Below, in pieces: positions 28,185-37,793 of a stretch of DNA of 64,000 nucleotides. Source of the stretch: Clostridiaceae bacterium (GTDB taxonomy: Bacteria > Bacillota > Clostridia > Lachnospirales > Lachnospiraceae). The stretch covers positions 1 to 64,000 of the forward strand of contig QXXC01000016.1 in NCBI GenBank assembly GCA_009911305.1, in the 5' to 3' direction. The first letter of the stretch is position 1. Each line of letters opens with the position of its first letter. A program made the translations under genes and the position numbers. Below the pieces are notes generated by a model. That model saw nothing but the letters and a program-made list of their open reading frames with translations, ran no database searches and was not told the DNA's origin.

Positions 28185-31100
28185 TTATTCTCCTTTCTCT
28201 GTCTGGATCGCGCCGTCCACCACCCATTCACCGTTTTCGTTGACCGTACTGCCGTCCGGCGTGAGCCGGTTCCTGTACAGGTGTCCCTTTGTACCGTCCG
28301 ATATGGTGTGGAAATAGTATCGTCTCCAGGTTTTATCCTCTCCCTGGATCCACTGCCACCCGGTCATCATGCGGCCCATCGTGCCGTCCGATACCGGCCA
28401 TAAATAGTACCGGCTTCCATCGCTGTCCGTAAACCAGCCGGCCTCCATGCGGCCTGATTCATCAAACCGGAACCAGCCGAACGGCTCCTGCCCCGCGCTG
28501 CTGTAGGGATTGTAGATATAGGCCCATTCGTTCTGATATGTCCTTCCTCCCGCAGAAAAACGCCATCTGCCGTCCTCTCCGATCGTCCATGTCCCCACTG
28601 CTGCCCCGGCGGCCATGGCCGCCGTATCAGCCGGAAGCATTTCTGCGCCTGCCCCGGACGCCTCCGAAGAAAACGCGCCGACGGAGCCGCCCTGTCCGTC
28701 TCCGGACGGGCCTCCCGCGGGACCGCCGGATGCGCTTCCGGACGGGCCGCCCGACGAGCTCCCGGATGAACCGCCCGATGTGCCTCCGGATGAACCGCCC
28801 GACGAACCGCCGGATGAACCGCCCGACGAACCGCCCGATGAGCCGCCCGACGAGTGATTCCTTACATACGTCTGATCCGTCATCTCATATTCCACAACCA
28901 CCGCGCACGAAGCCGTGAAGCCGCCGTCCTCGGAGATTGCCGTGATCACAGCTCTGTGCTCCGCTTTATGCGGATAACTCCGATCCGCTGCCTTGATCCA
29001 GCCGGCCTGTTTATTGACTGTAACCGTCCCGTCGTCCGAAACGGACAGGGAGTCATCGCTGACTCGATAGGAAAACCGGCGGTTAAAGGCCCGCTCCGGC
29101 AGCACCTCTGCAACCAGCTTTCCCGCCTCATCGCCTGACCAGTGAATCTGCGGACTGGAACGCAGCCCTGTCTTTTTACAGGTCAGTTTGAATCTCAGTT
29201 CCTGCGGCGAGAGTGAGATTCCCTCCGCAAATATCTTCGTCCTGTCATCGGTCACAAAGTGTATCCGGGCCTCGCACGAAGCGGTCTGCTTATTTCCCAG
29301 CATATCATCCCCGCACACAGTCACCCTTGCCTCCTTCACGCCGGAGCCCTTCTGCACCGCAAAGACATCATTGTCATGAAGGCCATTGTCACCGGCTATG
29401 ATATCCCGGATCCATTTGGCGTCCTTTACAGCCGCCACGCTGGCCGACTTCCCTTCACCGTCCACACGCAGCAGAGCCGGATCATCCGCAGACCAGCGAA
29501 TCTCCCTGCGGTCAAAAAAGTCGGGCGTAAATGAGGCGGTCAGGTTTTCCGGCCCGGTGGCCAGAAGGATCTCATCCGGTTTCTTCCTGTTTCCCTCCAG
29601 CCGTCTCGTCACTGTAAAGGACAGGGAGGATTTGTCTAACGCAGCTCCCTCATTCGCCACATACGTCTGATCCTTTACCTGGAATGTCACGTTTATCCTG
29701 GCGTTTGCCAGGCAGGGCCGGCCTTCAAAGCTCACGGCCGGCCTGGTGGAGGCCGTCAGGATCGCCACCCCGCCGTTCTGGTGGCCGGCCCCAAAGATCG
29801 TATCCGGTATTGGGTAGCGGTACCCCTTATCCGCCTGCTCCTTTTCAAGCCGCCGGATCGTATCCGAAAGGAAGGAGGAATGTAAGTTTACCCGGATGGA
29901 GGCGCTCTGCTTTGTATATCCCTCTGCATCCATATCCGGATTGGGCAGGAGCGTGATGAGATCCGCATCGTCAACCGACCACCTGACCGAGCTGTCCTCC
30001 ACATCATTATTGCTGTCCACCACAGCTCCTATTGAGATAGGCTGGATCTGTGTCCCCTGCTCCAGAAGCCCGTTGATATAAGTAGCGATCAGGCGTCCGT
30101 CCTGATCCATCACCCGTGTGGTCCGAACCGGATGCTTCCGGTTTCCGGTCCGCTCTTCCACCACGGAGATCCGGTACTGGGACGGAACTGTCGAAACCTT
30201 TACGGCAACCTTTTTATAGGCAGCTTTTACCTGCGTATGGGCGGCCGGCATGGTAAAGGCATACTCGCCGCCTTTCACATAATCCGTCTTCTGCTCCCGT
30301 CCGCCCGCACTGTAAACCGGAACGCCCTCCATCTGGAATTTCGCCCCGTCCGTCTGCCTGGCTGAGGTGCTGACGGTCACGGTATGTCCCGCGGCGATCG
30401 CCCCTCTGCGGTTTTTATCAATCGTGCGGTAATAGCTCCCGCTGCCCCTGACCTCCAGGGACGCCACATCATAATAATTCGCGCCGTTTGAGACTGTATC
30501 AATCTGAGGAACCGTTACCAGATAGCCCCTTGTCGGCCGTCCGGCGTCATTCGGCGCAAAATGATCCAGCTCATAGCCCGTATCTCCCTTCAAAAGACCC
30601 CCATTATCCTCATCCATGATATGCAGAATCCCGTTTTCCAGCTCCTCATAATAATACGTATCGGTTATTTCGCGCGTAGCCCCGCCCTGTACAAGGGTAT
30701 AGAACAGATCCCCCTTGTGCGAAAATCCGATATGATCCCCGTATGTATATGCATTGTCATCCGGGATACCGCTTCCGCATATATTCGCCGCGATCTTTGC
30801 CTCACTGTCCGCAAAGAGGTATGCCACATCCTCTCCGTAGCGGAAATAATCCCCCGCCTCCCGGTATCCGATGAACGTTCCCCTGTGCCCTGCCGTTCCG
30901 AGCCCGGACAGGCCGATGGTTCCCTCAAAACGGGCTGCCTTAAGCTTTCCTGATGCATAAGTTCCTGTGATTCCGCCCACAATCCGGCAGCCGGCCCCGC
31001 CGATGGTTCCTGACACAAAGCTGTTGTATACATCCGTATCATTCTGGAAGCCGACAATGCCTCCCACCGCGGCTCCCTGCCCCTGAATCCGCGCGCTCTG

Positions 31101-32333
31101 GTTATCCCCTGTCTCCACGCGGCAGTCCACAATGCTGCTTCCCGCCGCCCGGCCGCAGATTCCGCCTGCATAGAGCTCCTGGCCCCCGTTTACATGGATT
31201 GTCACATATGCCGTGCAGTTCTCAATCACAGAACCCGATTTTGCGCTTCCCTCCACGCGGCCGGCAATCCCTCCGGCCACGCCGGCTGACGTAATAGCTC
31301 CCCGCACCACGCAGTCTGCAATCCGCGTATTTTCAGCGCGGCCGGCCAGAATCGCCGTGTTTGTCCGGCCCGTCACGGTTTTACCCGGCTGCAGCGTCAG
31401 ATTTTCAATGGACGCATCCCGCGCCGCGCCGAAAAAGCCTGTGTTGCTCCATGTTCCATGGCTTAGCTTAAAATTGGAAATGGTTTTTCCGTTCCCGTCA
31501 AAATGCCCGAAAAACGGAGTCTGCACCTCGCCCGAAAGCTCGGAGCTGTCCCGGTAAAAGCCAATCGGATTCCACTCCATGCCGCCCAGGTCGAGATTCG
31601 CCATCAGTTTAAAATAGCTTTGATCATACGATCCAATCAGGGGGGCATCCCCCTCTCCCGGCTGAATCCGCATCCCCATCGCGGCGAGCTGCGAAAGCCC
31701 CATTAGCTGGCTCTTTGTCCGTATCTCATATGGCCTTTCCTCTGATCCGTCCCCGGATTCCCCGTTTAAAAAAGAGAAATCCCCGTTCCAGTCATCCCAC
31801 AGATCGCCCAGTGAACTCGCAGCCCTCATGGAAAACCGGGCCTCAGACGGGCTTGCTTCCACCGCCTCCTGCGTATCATCTGTCCCGGCTGCGGCTCCGT
31901 CCGGCGCGTCCTCCCCTGTATCCGGCGCAGCGCCTGCTTCCGCGTCACCGCCCGGTTTTATGTCCGCGTCATCTCCCGGCTTTGTATCCGCATCGCCGCC
32001 CGGATTCGTGTCCGCATCATCTCCCGCCCCTGTATTCTCTTCATCACCGGGCTCGGTATCCCCTGCATGTTCCATATCCGCCTCCGAACTGCTCGCCGGA
32101 CGCTCCCGGGAATTCCTTTTCCAATAAGCGGCCGTCCCGATTTGCCCATACGCAGGCAATCCATCCTCCCTCTCTTCATAAACGCTTCCCAGCCGGCCCG
32201 CCTCCTTATCATCCGGGGCAGAACCCTGGGATGCAAGGGCCGGCAGCGTTCCGGTTGTAAGCATGGCAGATGCTAACAGGGCCGCCATCCATGCGCCGCG
32301 TTTCCTCTTATTTTCATTTTTCTTTTGCTTCAC
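28185..32333 (-). CDS. Secreted beta-helix, Ig-like and wall-binding repeat protein
   Basis: 1382 residues. A signal peptide (MKQKKNENKRKRGAWMAALL onward, cleavage after ALA) is followed by an acidic repeat rich in DADTKPGGD-like units, then a parallel beta-helix-like region with GLUG-type repeats (for example GGIAGRVEGSAKSGSVIENC). Bacterial Ig-like segments come next (WSADDPALLRVDGEGKSASV), then a Gly-Ser repeat linker, and C-terminal choline-binding-type repeats (FGWFRFDESGRMEAGWFTDS, GRMMTGWQWIQGEDKTWRRY). It has no LPXTG motif, so it is probably retained non-covalently. The start is GTG with AAAGGAG six bases upstream. The giant adhesin gene begins one base after its stop, so expression is coupled. 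Confidence 0.85.
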   Translation of the reverse strand: MKQKKNENKRKRGAWMAALLASAMLTTGTLPALASQGSAPDDKEAGRLGSVYEEREDGLPAYGQIGTAAYWKRNSRERPASSSEADMEHAGDTEPGDEENTGAGDDADTNPGGDADTKPGDDADIKPGGDAEAGAAPDTGEDAPDGAAAGTDDTQEAVEASPSEARFSMRAASSLGDLWDDWNGDFSFLNGESGDGSEERPYEIRTKSQLMGLSQLAAMGMRIQPGEGDAPLIGSYDQSYFKLMANLDLGGMEWNPIGFYRDSSELSGEVQTPFFGHFDGNGKTISNFKLSHGTWSNTGFFGAARDASIENLTLQPGKTVTGRTNTAILAGRAENTRIADCVVRGAITSAGVAGGIAGRVEGSAKSGSVIENCTAYVTIHVNGGQELYAGGICGRAAGSSIVDCRVETGDNQSARIQGQGAAVGGIVGFQNDTDVYNSFVSGTIGGAGCRIVGGITGTYASGKLKAARFEGTIGLSGLGTAGHRGTFIGYREAGDYFRYGEDVAYLFADSEAKIAANICGSGIPDDNAYTYGDHIGFSHKGDLFYTLVQGGATREITDTYYYEELENGILHIMDEDNGGLLKGDTGYELDHFAPNDAGRPTRGYLVTVPQIDTVSNGANYYDVASLEVRGSGSYYRTIDKNRRGAIAAGHTVTVSTSARQTDGAKFQMEGVPVYSAGGREQKTDYVKGGEYAFTMPAAHTQVKAAYKKVAVKVSTVPSQYRISVVEERTGNRKHPVRTTRVMDQDGRLIATYINGLLEQGTQIQPISIGAVVDSNNDVEDSSVRWSVDDADLITLLPNPDMDAEGYTKQSASIRVNLHSSFLSDTIRRLEKEQADKGYRYPIPDTIFGAGHQNGGVAILTASTRPAVSFEGRPCLANARINVTFQVKDQTYVANEGAALDKSSLSFTVTRRLEGNRKKPDEILLATGPENLTASFTPDFFDRREIRWSADDPALLRVDGEGKSASVAAVKDAKWIRDIIAGDNGLHDNDVFAVQKGSGVKEARVTVCGDDMLGNKQTASCEARIHFVTDDRTKIFAEGISLSPQELRFKLTCKKTGLRSSPQIHWSGDEAGKLVAEVLPERAFNRRFSYRVSDDSLSVSDDGTVTVNKQAGWIKAADRSYPHKAEHRAVITAISEDGGFTASCAVVVEYEMTDQTYVRNHSSGGSSGGSSGGSSGGSSGGSSGGTSGGSSGSSSGGPSGSASGGPAGGPSGDGQGGSVGAFSSEASGAGAEMLPADTAAMAAGAAVGTWTIGEDGRWRFSAGGRTYQNEWAYIYNPYSSAGQEPFGWFRFDESGRMEAGWFTDSDGSRYYLWPVSDGTMGRMMTGWQWIQGEDKTWRRYYFHTISDGTKGHLYRNRLTPDGSTVNENGEWVVDGAIQTEKGE
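28741..28853. repeat. Gly-Ser-coding short tandem repeats
   Basis: Imperfect 12-base units of the type CCGCCCGACGAA recur across about 110 bases. They lie inside the wall-binding protein gene and encode its GGSSGGSS linker. Such arrays change length easily. Confidence 0.75.
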
Positions 32334-32392
32334 TTCCGACTCCTTTCTGATATTTCTGTAACCTGCGCGATTCCTGCCCGCAGATGCCTCCT

Positions 32393-34441
32393 TTATCCCT
32401 GCGGCAGGGTAAACGCCGGGCGGATTCCATACGTCTCGCTGTCTGTATCTGCCGGATGGATATTTCCCATTTCCAGATCCACTGCGTAAATCCGGTTTGT
32501 ATAGAGGAAATTCCCTGACGCATCCTCCGAATGGAACGGGGTTCTCAGATAATATCCCTTTGAATAAGGGCTTATCTGACCCTTAAAGCCGTCCGATCCC
32601 TTCCCTCCAAAGCTCCAGAGCGCTTCCCTGTACCGGAGCGCCTCCTCCAGCGAAAGGCAGAACATCCGATCCCGCATGAGCTGAAATCCGATTGCATGGC
32701 CTGTAAACGAATGCTCTGAAAGCTGATCAAGTTCCCCCTCCCCGCTTGCCCCTGTATAGGCCGTATTGATCCCGATATAAGCGGTTTGCAGCTGGAAATC
32801 CGATCCCTGGCTGTTTTCATTCAGCCATGCCCGGATGTATGAGTCCTTATAATTATTGTTTTTTCCAAACTGCAGCGGCTTCACGCTGGTTTCCGTCCGG
32901 TCCGTATCCGAGCGGATCACCTGATCACACAGAAACAGGGCCGCGCTCTTATGCGTGTCGCGCGCATCGCTGTAATCCTCGTCCACACAGCGGAAACGGT
33001 ATGTCTCCTTCCCGATCCGCCTCATCTGCACATCCCCCCGCTCCCAGCGCCGTGTCTCTGCCTCCTCCTGTGTCTTTGGCGCTTCCAGAAGCACCGCCGG
33101 GCGTATCCCGCACCCGGACGCTCCCAGCCCGCTCACCGGGCTCGTCCCAATGCTCCCGTCAGGATCGACGATCCGCATTCCGTTTACATCCCCGGCCGCG
33201 GTCCGGAGCATCCACCTGCGCCCTGCCGGCGCAATCCGCCCCATAAGCTGATAATGCAGAACCTCCTCCTCTGACAAAAGGAGCGCCAGATCTCCCACGC
33301 CGTCCCCGTCTGCGCGCCGGACAGACAGAAGCTTCCCGGACAGTGAAATACCGTTTGCAAATCCAAGGTTTAAATACTGACGGACAAAGGAGCCGTTATA
33401 ATCCGCGCTCTCAAACAGCTCCTGCTTAAGACCAAGGCGTTCCACCGGAAGCGCCTCGTCCGCCAGATACAGCATATTTCCGGTTCCCTGATAATCCTCA
33501 TCGATACAGGTAAAGGAAAGCGGCAGTTCCTTCTCCCCTGTATTCAATATGGTGTCAATCCGGCTTCCCGCCTCCTGGGAAAAGGCGCGGCTCCCGCACC
33601 GATCGCAGAGGGAATCCCTGTCCCCGTCCAGATGCCCCGCGGCAGGCAGAAACGTCTTTTCCTGTGCCTCACACTTTTTGCACCTCCAGCTCTCCTCTCC
33701 GTATTCCATGCATCCGCCCGGTATCTGCGATGTCCTCTCCCAGCGGTGGGCGCATATGTCCGGATCCCACCTGCGCCTGACCCCCACGCGGCATACCTCA
33801 TAGCGGCAGCCGTCCAGCGTAAAGGAATCCTCCCGCACGGCCGAATAAACGGCGTCAAAATCCGTTCCAATCCGGAGCGTATCCGGTGTATAGTCCTTTC
33901 CGATCAGGAAAAAATAGTGCCACCCCGTATCCTGCACCGCTGAAACCAGATTCCGCAGTCTTGTGTCATTTTCAGCCGTGTTCTCCACAAGCAGAGCCGG
34001 ATTCCGGTTCTCCTGCGGATTTCTGCCCATAATCGCGCATTCGGCCTCCCAGGCCTTTTTCATCCAGCGCTCCAGCCTTTCACGCTGCGCATTCTCCGGA
34101 TCCGGCTTCTCCTCTGCCGGCTCCCCCTGCTCATATTCGACATAATATTTATGTATCCCGTCCTGTGTGACCAAAAACTCCTGCGGCGACGGCTCCCGGG
34201 AATTCCAGATATGTCCGTCGCTTCCTATCATTCTCTCCGGAAATGATACGAAAAGAGCTGTCCCGTCCAAAACCGTCCCCCGCTGCGTGTTAAAAATCTT
34301 CGTGGCGTGATCCTCTGCGTCCACAAAGAACACCATATAGTCAATTTCATGCTCCTGTCCTGCCCGCGCGGTCCTTGAAACACACAGTATAAGTCCCAGC
34401 GCGGCGGCTGCGGCGGCCTGCGCTGTCCTGCATTTTCTTAT
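32393..34441 (-). CDS. Secreted DUF6273-domain protein, probable ATA start
   Basis: Two related beta-rich domains of DUF6273 type are visible, each ending in a motif like GIRPAVLLEA or YGIRPAFTLP; between and before them are cysteine pairs (RCKKCE, CDRCG). The first ATG is at 34336, but the same frame continues upstream without a stop and encodes an evident signal peptide (RKCRTAQAAAAAALGLILCV, then SRTARA). No ATG, GTG or TTG precedes it. An ATA at 34441-34439 lies nine bases after AGGGAGGG and is the best candidate start, giving about 682 residues. The gene heads the surface operon, 59 bases before the wall-binding protein gene. DUF6273 proteins are common surface proteins of unknown role. 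Confidence 0.75.
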   Translation of the reverse strand: MRKCRTAQAAAAAALGLILCVSRTARAGQEHEIDYMVFFVDAEDHATKIFNTQRGTVLDGTALFVSFPERMIGSDGHIWNSREPSPQEFLVTQDGIHKYYVEYEQGEPAEEKPDPENAQRERLERWMKKAWEAECAIMGRNPQENRNPALLVENTAENDTRLRNLVSAVQDTGWHYFFLIGKDYTPDTLRIGTDFDAVYSAVREDSFTLDGCRYEVCRVGVRRRWDPDICAHRWERTSQIPGGCMEYGEESWRCKKCEAQEKTFLPAAGHLDGDRDSLCDRCGSRAFSQEAGSRIDTILNTGEKELPLSFTCIDEDYQGTGNMLYLADEALPVERLGLKQELFESADYNGSFVRQYLNLGFANGISLSGKLLSVRRADGDGVGDLALLLSEEEVLHYQLMGRIAPAGRRWMLRTAAGDVNGMRIVDPDGSIGTSPVSGLGASGCGIRPAVLLEAPKTQEEAETRRWERGDVQMRRIGKETYRFRCVDEDYSDARDTHKSAALFLCDQVIRSDTDRTETSVKPLQFGKNNNYKDSYIRAWLNENSQGSDFQLQTAYIGINTAYTGASGEGELDQLSEHSFTGHAIGFQLMRDRMFCLSLEEALRYREALWSFGGKGSDGFKGQISPYSKGYYLRTPFHSEDASGNFLYTNRIYAVDLEMGNIHPADTDSETYGIRPAFTLPQG

Positions 34442-34955
34442 CGTTCTTCTCCCTCCCTCTCCTGTTCATGCTCCTGTTTTTGGTAATGCCCGCACCACGG
34501 CGGCCGTTCCGGGAATGAAAGCGTGTTTGTCCGGATGAGCCAAAAGCCTGAAACTGCCATTCAGAAAAGCGGAACGCACATGCATACGCAAAAGAAACCG
34601 CCCGCTGCGAGCCGTGAAAAGCCATTACCTGTTACAAATGTTTGTTAATCGAAATCTTGCCGAAACCGGCGTGAATCATGTATCGAATGATTCAGATACT
34701 CAGAATATAAGAATCGTCTCCTGTCCGGAAACTGTTTTTACTGTACCACATCTGCGCTGCTATTTCAAGTTAAAAATACCAGTTTCTGAAAATTTTATTT
34801 TTAAGTGTGTTTGAACCATCATTCATCACGGAACCGGACCGCCCGGGCAGCCTGCGCCAGGTCTGCCTGTAAGCGTGTGTTCGTCCCTTTTTCCCTGCCC
34901 CGGAAATTGTAAAAGAATAAAATATAAAAAAAATTCAAAAAAAGGAAAAAAGTAG
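34442..34955. other. Intergenic region upstream of the surface operon
   Basis: No gene is supported between the DUF6273 start and the tRNA promoter. The part from 34640 to 34800 is AT-rich and should contain the promoter of the surface operon on the minus strand, but I found no hexamer pair with proper spacing. AGTGTGTTTGAACCATCATT at about 34804 matches the left end of the dispersed repeat family. An imperfect palindrome GTTACAAATGTTTGTTAAC lies near 34630-34650. Confidence 0.4.
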
Positions 34956-34984
34956 TTGCATTTCCGAAAATAATATGCTATACT
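34956..34984 (+). promoter_or_regulatory. Promoter of tRNA-Leu
   Basis: TTGCAT (34956-34961), a 17-base spacer and TATACT (34979-34984) precede the tRNA gene by about 30 bases. Confidence 0.8.
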
Positions 34985-35013
34985 AATTTTCGTTGGTGAG
35001 GAAATCACAAAAC

Positions 35014-35097
35014 GCGGGAGTGCTGGAATTGGCAGACAGGCAAGACTAAGGATCTTGTGGGTGTATGCTCGTGTGGGTTCAAGTCCCATCTCCCGCA
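35014..35097 (+). tRNA. tRNA-Leu(AAG)
   Basis: The sequence folds as a long-variable-arm tRNA: acceptor GCGGGAG pairs with CTCCCGC, the anticodon stem CAAGA/TCTTG encloses the loop CTAAGGA with anticodon AAG (35048-35050), and the T arm has GTTCAAGTC. The type II variable arm and A at the discriminator position fit leucine. CCA is not encoded. It is a single-gene unit with its own promoter and terminator. Confidence 0.95.
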
Positions 35098-35112
35098 TTT
35101 AACCCTTGGGAA

Positions 35113-35147
35113 GCCCTGTAAATCTAAGATTTACAGGGCATTTTTTT
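35113..35147 (+). terminator. Rho-independent terminator of tRNA-Leu
   Basis: GCCCTGTAAATC and GATTTACAGGGC form a perfect 12-base-pair stem with a three-base loop, followed by ATTTTTTT, 16 bases after the tRNA. Confidence 0.95.
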
Positions 35148-35231
35148 ATTTCAGTTTTATGATGTATTCCTTTTTTACCTGCCAGACTGCTTTATGCTAA
35201 ACGGGCAGTCATACGACAGAAAACGGAGTTG

Positions 35232-35320
35232 AGACATCATTCCCGCCAGATGCACGCCCTCTTCTCCCGCAAAGCGGAACGTACATCTGGCAGAAACCAT
35301 GTTTCAGACACACTCTGAAG
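35232..35320. repeat. Divergent copy of the dispersed inverted-repeat element
   Basis: TCATTCCCGCCAGATGCACG near the left and CATGTTTCAGACACACTCTG at the right match the element at 56351-56514, but the middle is shorter. CCAGATG and CATCTGG form an internal stem. It lies just after the 3' end of the WYL regulator gene. Confidence 0.6.
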
Positions 35321-35328
35321 CAGGCGGT

Positions 35329-36351
35329 TCATGACATTTTCCCATACTTCCCAAGCATCTCCGTCAGAATCCTCTTCATTTCCCTTCTTACCGACTCCGG
35401 CCGCAGGACTTCGACAGCGCTTCCCTGGCTCAAAAGCCACATGAGGATTCCATTCCCATACACCTCAGCCTCCACCACATATCCGGCTGCATCCCCGCCG
35501 CCCTCCAACACCCGGGCGGTCGGCAGCCGATCCAGTATGGCCTCTATGCTTTTTCCGGTATAGCAAAACTGCAGCTTCACAAGCGCCCCGGGGTACATGA
35601 ACTGCACACGCTTCCGAAACTCCCCCTCCTCGAACCGATCCGCGTATACGGTATTCACCTTTCCTTTCATCTCTCTGTACGCCCGGATGCGGTCAATCCT
35701 GTAAATCGTCGGGTACGCGTATTTCCTGGCGTACCGGCCGTGCTCATCCGTTTCGATCATAAACGCATTTAAGTAAAAGTAATACTCTGAAAACATCAGT
35801 GCAGCCGGCTGAACGATCCGTTTCACGATTTCGCCGTCTGCGGACTGCTTTTGGTAGGAAAGTTCCAAAAGATGATTTTGCCTAATCGCTTTACCAATCT
35901 CCCACAATTTATCCAGCACAGGCGAGCCGTGCTCCAGCTCCACATAGTGGTGCATCTCATTGGATATCAGATCCGACGCAATCCTCTGGTTTTGCTGCGG
36001 CACGCACCCGGCAATCATTTTGCCAAGGATCCGGCCAAGCTCCTTTTTCGTAAACGCCCGGCTCTCCAGCAGGATCTCGGCGACTGCCAGGGCCTCGCTG
36101 TTTGACATCAGGCAATCCTCGGAACCGGCCATGATAAAGCCCCCGCTGCTCCTGTCGTAGAGGATCTCCCTGCGATCCCCTCTCTCTGAAACGGCGCGTT
36201 CCGCAAGAAAATCTCTTATGTCGTCGATATCCCTCTGGATCGACCGCTCGTCCACACCGAAGCGCCTGGCCTCCTCCCGCTTATTGATGCGCCTGCCCTC
36301 ACACAGCCTCGCATACAGGTCAAGCGTGCGGCTGCTTTTTGCCCATTTCAC
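35329..36351 (-). CDS. WYL-domain transcriptional regulator
   Basis: About 340 residues. The N-terminus is a DeoR-type helix-turn-helix (SRTLDLYARLCEGRRINKRE, then RFGVDERSIQRDIDDIRDFL), followed by a WYL domain with its typical core (LLELSYQKQ, IVQPAALMFSEYYFYLNAFM) and a C-terminal WCX-like part. WYL domains bind nucleic acid or nucleotide ligands and often regulate defence or stress operons. The GTG at 36351 has AGGAGG seven bases upstream; starts further upstream overlap the preceding gene. It is the last gene of the dynamin/radical SAM operon, 29 bases after its neighbour, and is the natural candidate for autoregulation of that operon. Confidence 0.88.
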   Translation of the reverse strand: MKWAKSSRTLDLYARLCEGRRINKREEARRFGVDERSIQRDIDDIRDFLAERAVSERGDRREILYDRSSGGFIMAGSEDCLMSNSEALAVAEILLESRAFTKKELGRILGKMIAGCVPQQNQRIASDLISNEMHHYVELEHGSPVLDKLWEIGKAIRQNHLLELSYQKQSADGEIVKRIVQPAALMFSEYYFYLNAFMIETDEHGRYARKYAYPTIYRIDRIRAYREMKGKVNTVYADRFEEGEFRKRVQFMYPGALVKLQFCYTGKSIEAILDRLPTARVLEGGGDAAGYVVEAEVYGNGILMWLLSQGSAVEVLRPESVRREMKRILTEMLGKYGKMS

Positions 36352-36380
36352 GGCCCCGCCTCCTCTTTCCACGCACGTTA

Positions 36381-37793
36381 TCAGTGTCTGTTCCGCCTGT
36401 CTGCTCCCTCCAGCCATTCCCGCAGCTCCTCCGGCGTCTCCATGATCCTCTCCCGCGCCACTCCCTGACTCCGGGCAAATGAAACGCTCGCGATCTGCCT
36501 CTGCCTCGGCGTCCCGCAGGCCGGGTTCAGGCTCCTGTTCACGCCGTTTATAAAACGCCCGTACTCCTCTTCTGTCTCCCTCACAAAATCCCGGAGCTTC
36601 TGCTCCAGCGTCTCGTCCAGCCGGTTCATGCGCTCATAATACTGCCGGAGCGCATACGCATCGTTTAAACCGACAGCGGCCAGATACTGCGCGAACGCCC
36701 CGTCCACCCCTGCGCCGTAGCGAATGCGCAGCTCCCGGAAGATAAGCGCGATGAGTCTGGCCCAGGCGATCAGGTTTAAGTGCAGCACAAATGTCACGGG
36801 ACTGCCCCCGCTTATGGCGCTCCGTATGGCGGCGTCCGCGGCGTCCACGAGACACAGGGCGGCGTTTCCCACCAGCAGCATCACCCGCAAATCCGCATGC
36901 TTGGAGGACGGGATGCATTCGCTCCAGTCCTTTCCCGCATAAAAGCGGCGTTTTAAGACCCAGATCAGCTTGATCGAGCACTCCTCAACCAGCACGGGAA
37001 CCGCCATCGCCGCGCCGTGCCTTAAGTCATAGCCCTCCTCAAAGACCTTCACCGCCAGCTCCGCAAAGGTCGCGCCGTCGAAATTGCCGAAATTCATCAG
37101 CAGGAACAGGTTGTAGAACGGGATCGGCAGTCCCGCGCCCCGTCCGGTTTTCCCCTCTCTTCTCGTCGAGCTGGAGCCGCACAGATCCGATGCCAGGTGT
37201 CCCAGCCAGTTGCAGATGCCGCAAAACAGCTTTGACGGAAACGTCGTTCCCTGCATATACATGGTTTTATTTCCCCTGGCGTCCTTTACGGGGATCAGCC
37301 GGATCACCTTTCCATTGTAAAGAAAGGTGGCGGAGCCCGTAAACTGATCCAGGATCGAAGCGATCAGGCCGATGAGGTCAGGGGAATGCGCCAGTGACAG
37401 CAGGTGATGGTTCTTTGCCGCCATGGAGGAAAGCGCGCCGTTTGTATTCCTCAGATCCGCCGCATACCGGGCGTCGTAATTCACCGGAAAGGCCTGCTCT
37501 AAGTAGGATATGGCCTTCTCCAGGGTATCCGGCGCATGCCTCGGCCTTCCGGCGCCGCTGCGCGTATCCCCCTTCCAGAGCATGACTGCAAGCCTCTGCA
37601 CCAGCGCGTCAGCCCCTTTGTCCGTCAGCCGGCCCAGCGCGCCCTGGCCCGGAGCAGCCACGAAAAACGCGTCAATCGCTCCGGCCGCGAGCCCGCAGAA
37701 GGCGGCGATCATATAATCATACTTATCGCACCTGTCCTTCGCCCACTCGATTTCCTTTGCGCGCCTGTCAAGCGCCCGTTCATATGAGCTCAT
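36381..37793 (-). CDS. Unrecognised protein of the dynamin/radical SAM operon
   Basis: 470 residues; I do not recognise the family. The N-terminal 25 residues are charged, then hydrophobic stretches occur at MIAAFCGLAAGAIDAFFVAA, VMLLVGNAALCLVDAADAAI and VTFVLHLNLIAWARLIALIF, so it may associate with or cross the membrane. The middle has HHLLSLAHSPDLIGLIASIL and a segment GKVIRLIPVKDARGNKTMYM. The C-terminal 80 residues are charged and helical. The start codon overlaps the stop of the glycine-zipper gene (ATGA), which implies translational coupling and probably a functional link with that protein. The 3' end is 29 bases before the WYL regulator gene. Confidence 0.7.
   Translation of the reverse strand: MSSYERALDRRAKEIEWAKDRCDKYDYMIAAFCGLAAGAIDAFFVAAPGQGALGRLTDKGADALVQRLAVMLWKGDTRSGAGRPRHAPDTLEKAISYLEQAFPVNYDARYAADLRNTNGALSSMAAKNHHLLSLAHSPDLIGLIASILDQFTGSATFLYNGKVIRLIPVKDARGNKTMYMQGTTFPSKLFCGICNWLGHLASDLCGSSSTRREGKTGRGAGLPIPFYNLFLLMNFGNFDGATFAELAVKVFEEGYDLRHGAAMAVPVLVEECSIKLIWVLKRRFYAGKDWSECIPSSKHADLRVMLLVGNAALCLVDAADAAIRSAISGGSPVTFVLHLNLIAWARLIALIFRELRIRYGAGVDGAFAQYLAAVGLNDAYALRQYYERMNRLDETLEQKLRDFVRETEEEYGRFINGVNRSLNPACGTPRQRQIASVSFARSQGVARERIMETPEELREWLEGADRRNRH

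Noticed and set aside
28741-28853. CRISPR-like regular repeats
   Set aside because: Units are about 12 bases without spacers and encode a Gly-Ser linker inside a gene.
34347-34625. 92-codon frame on the minus strand upstream of the DUF6273 gene
   Set aside because: It is out of frame with the signal peptide, has no recognisable product and overlaps the better-supported extended DUF6273 gene.
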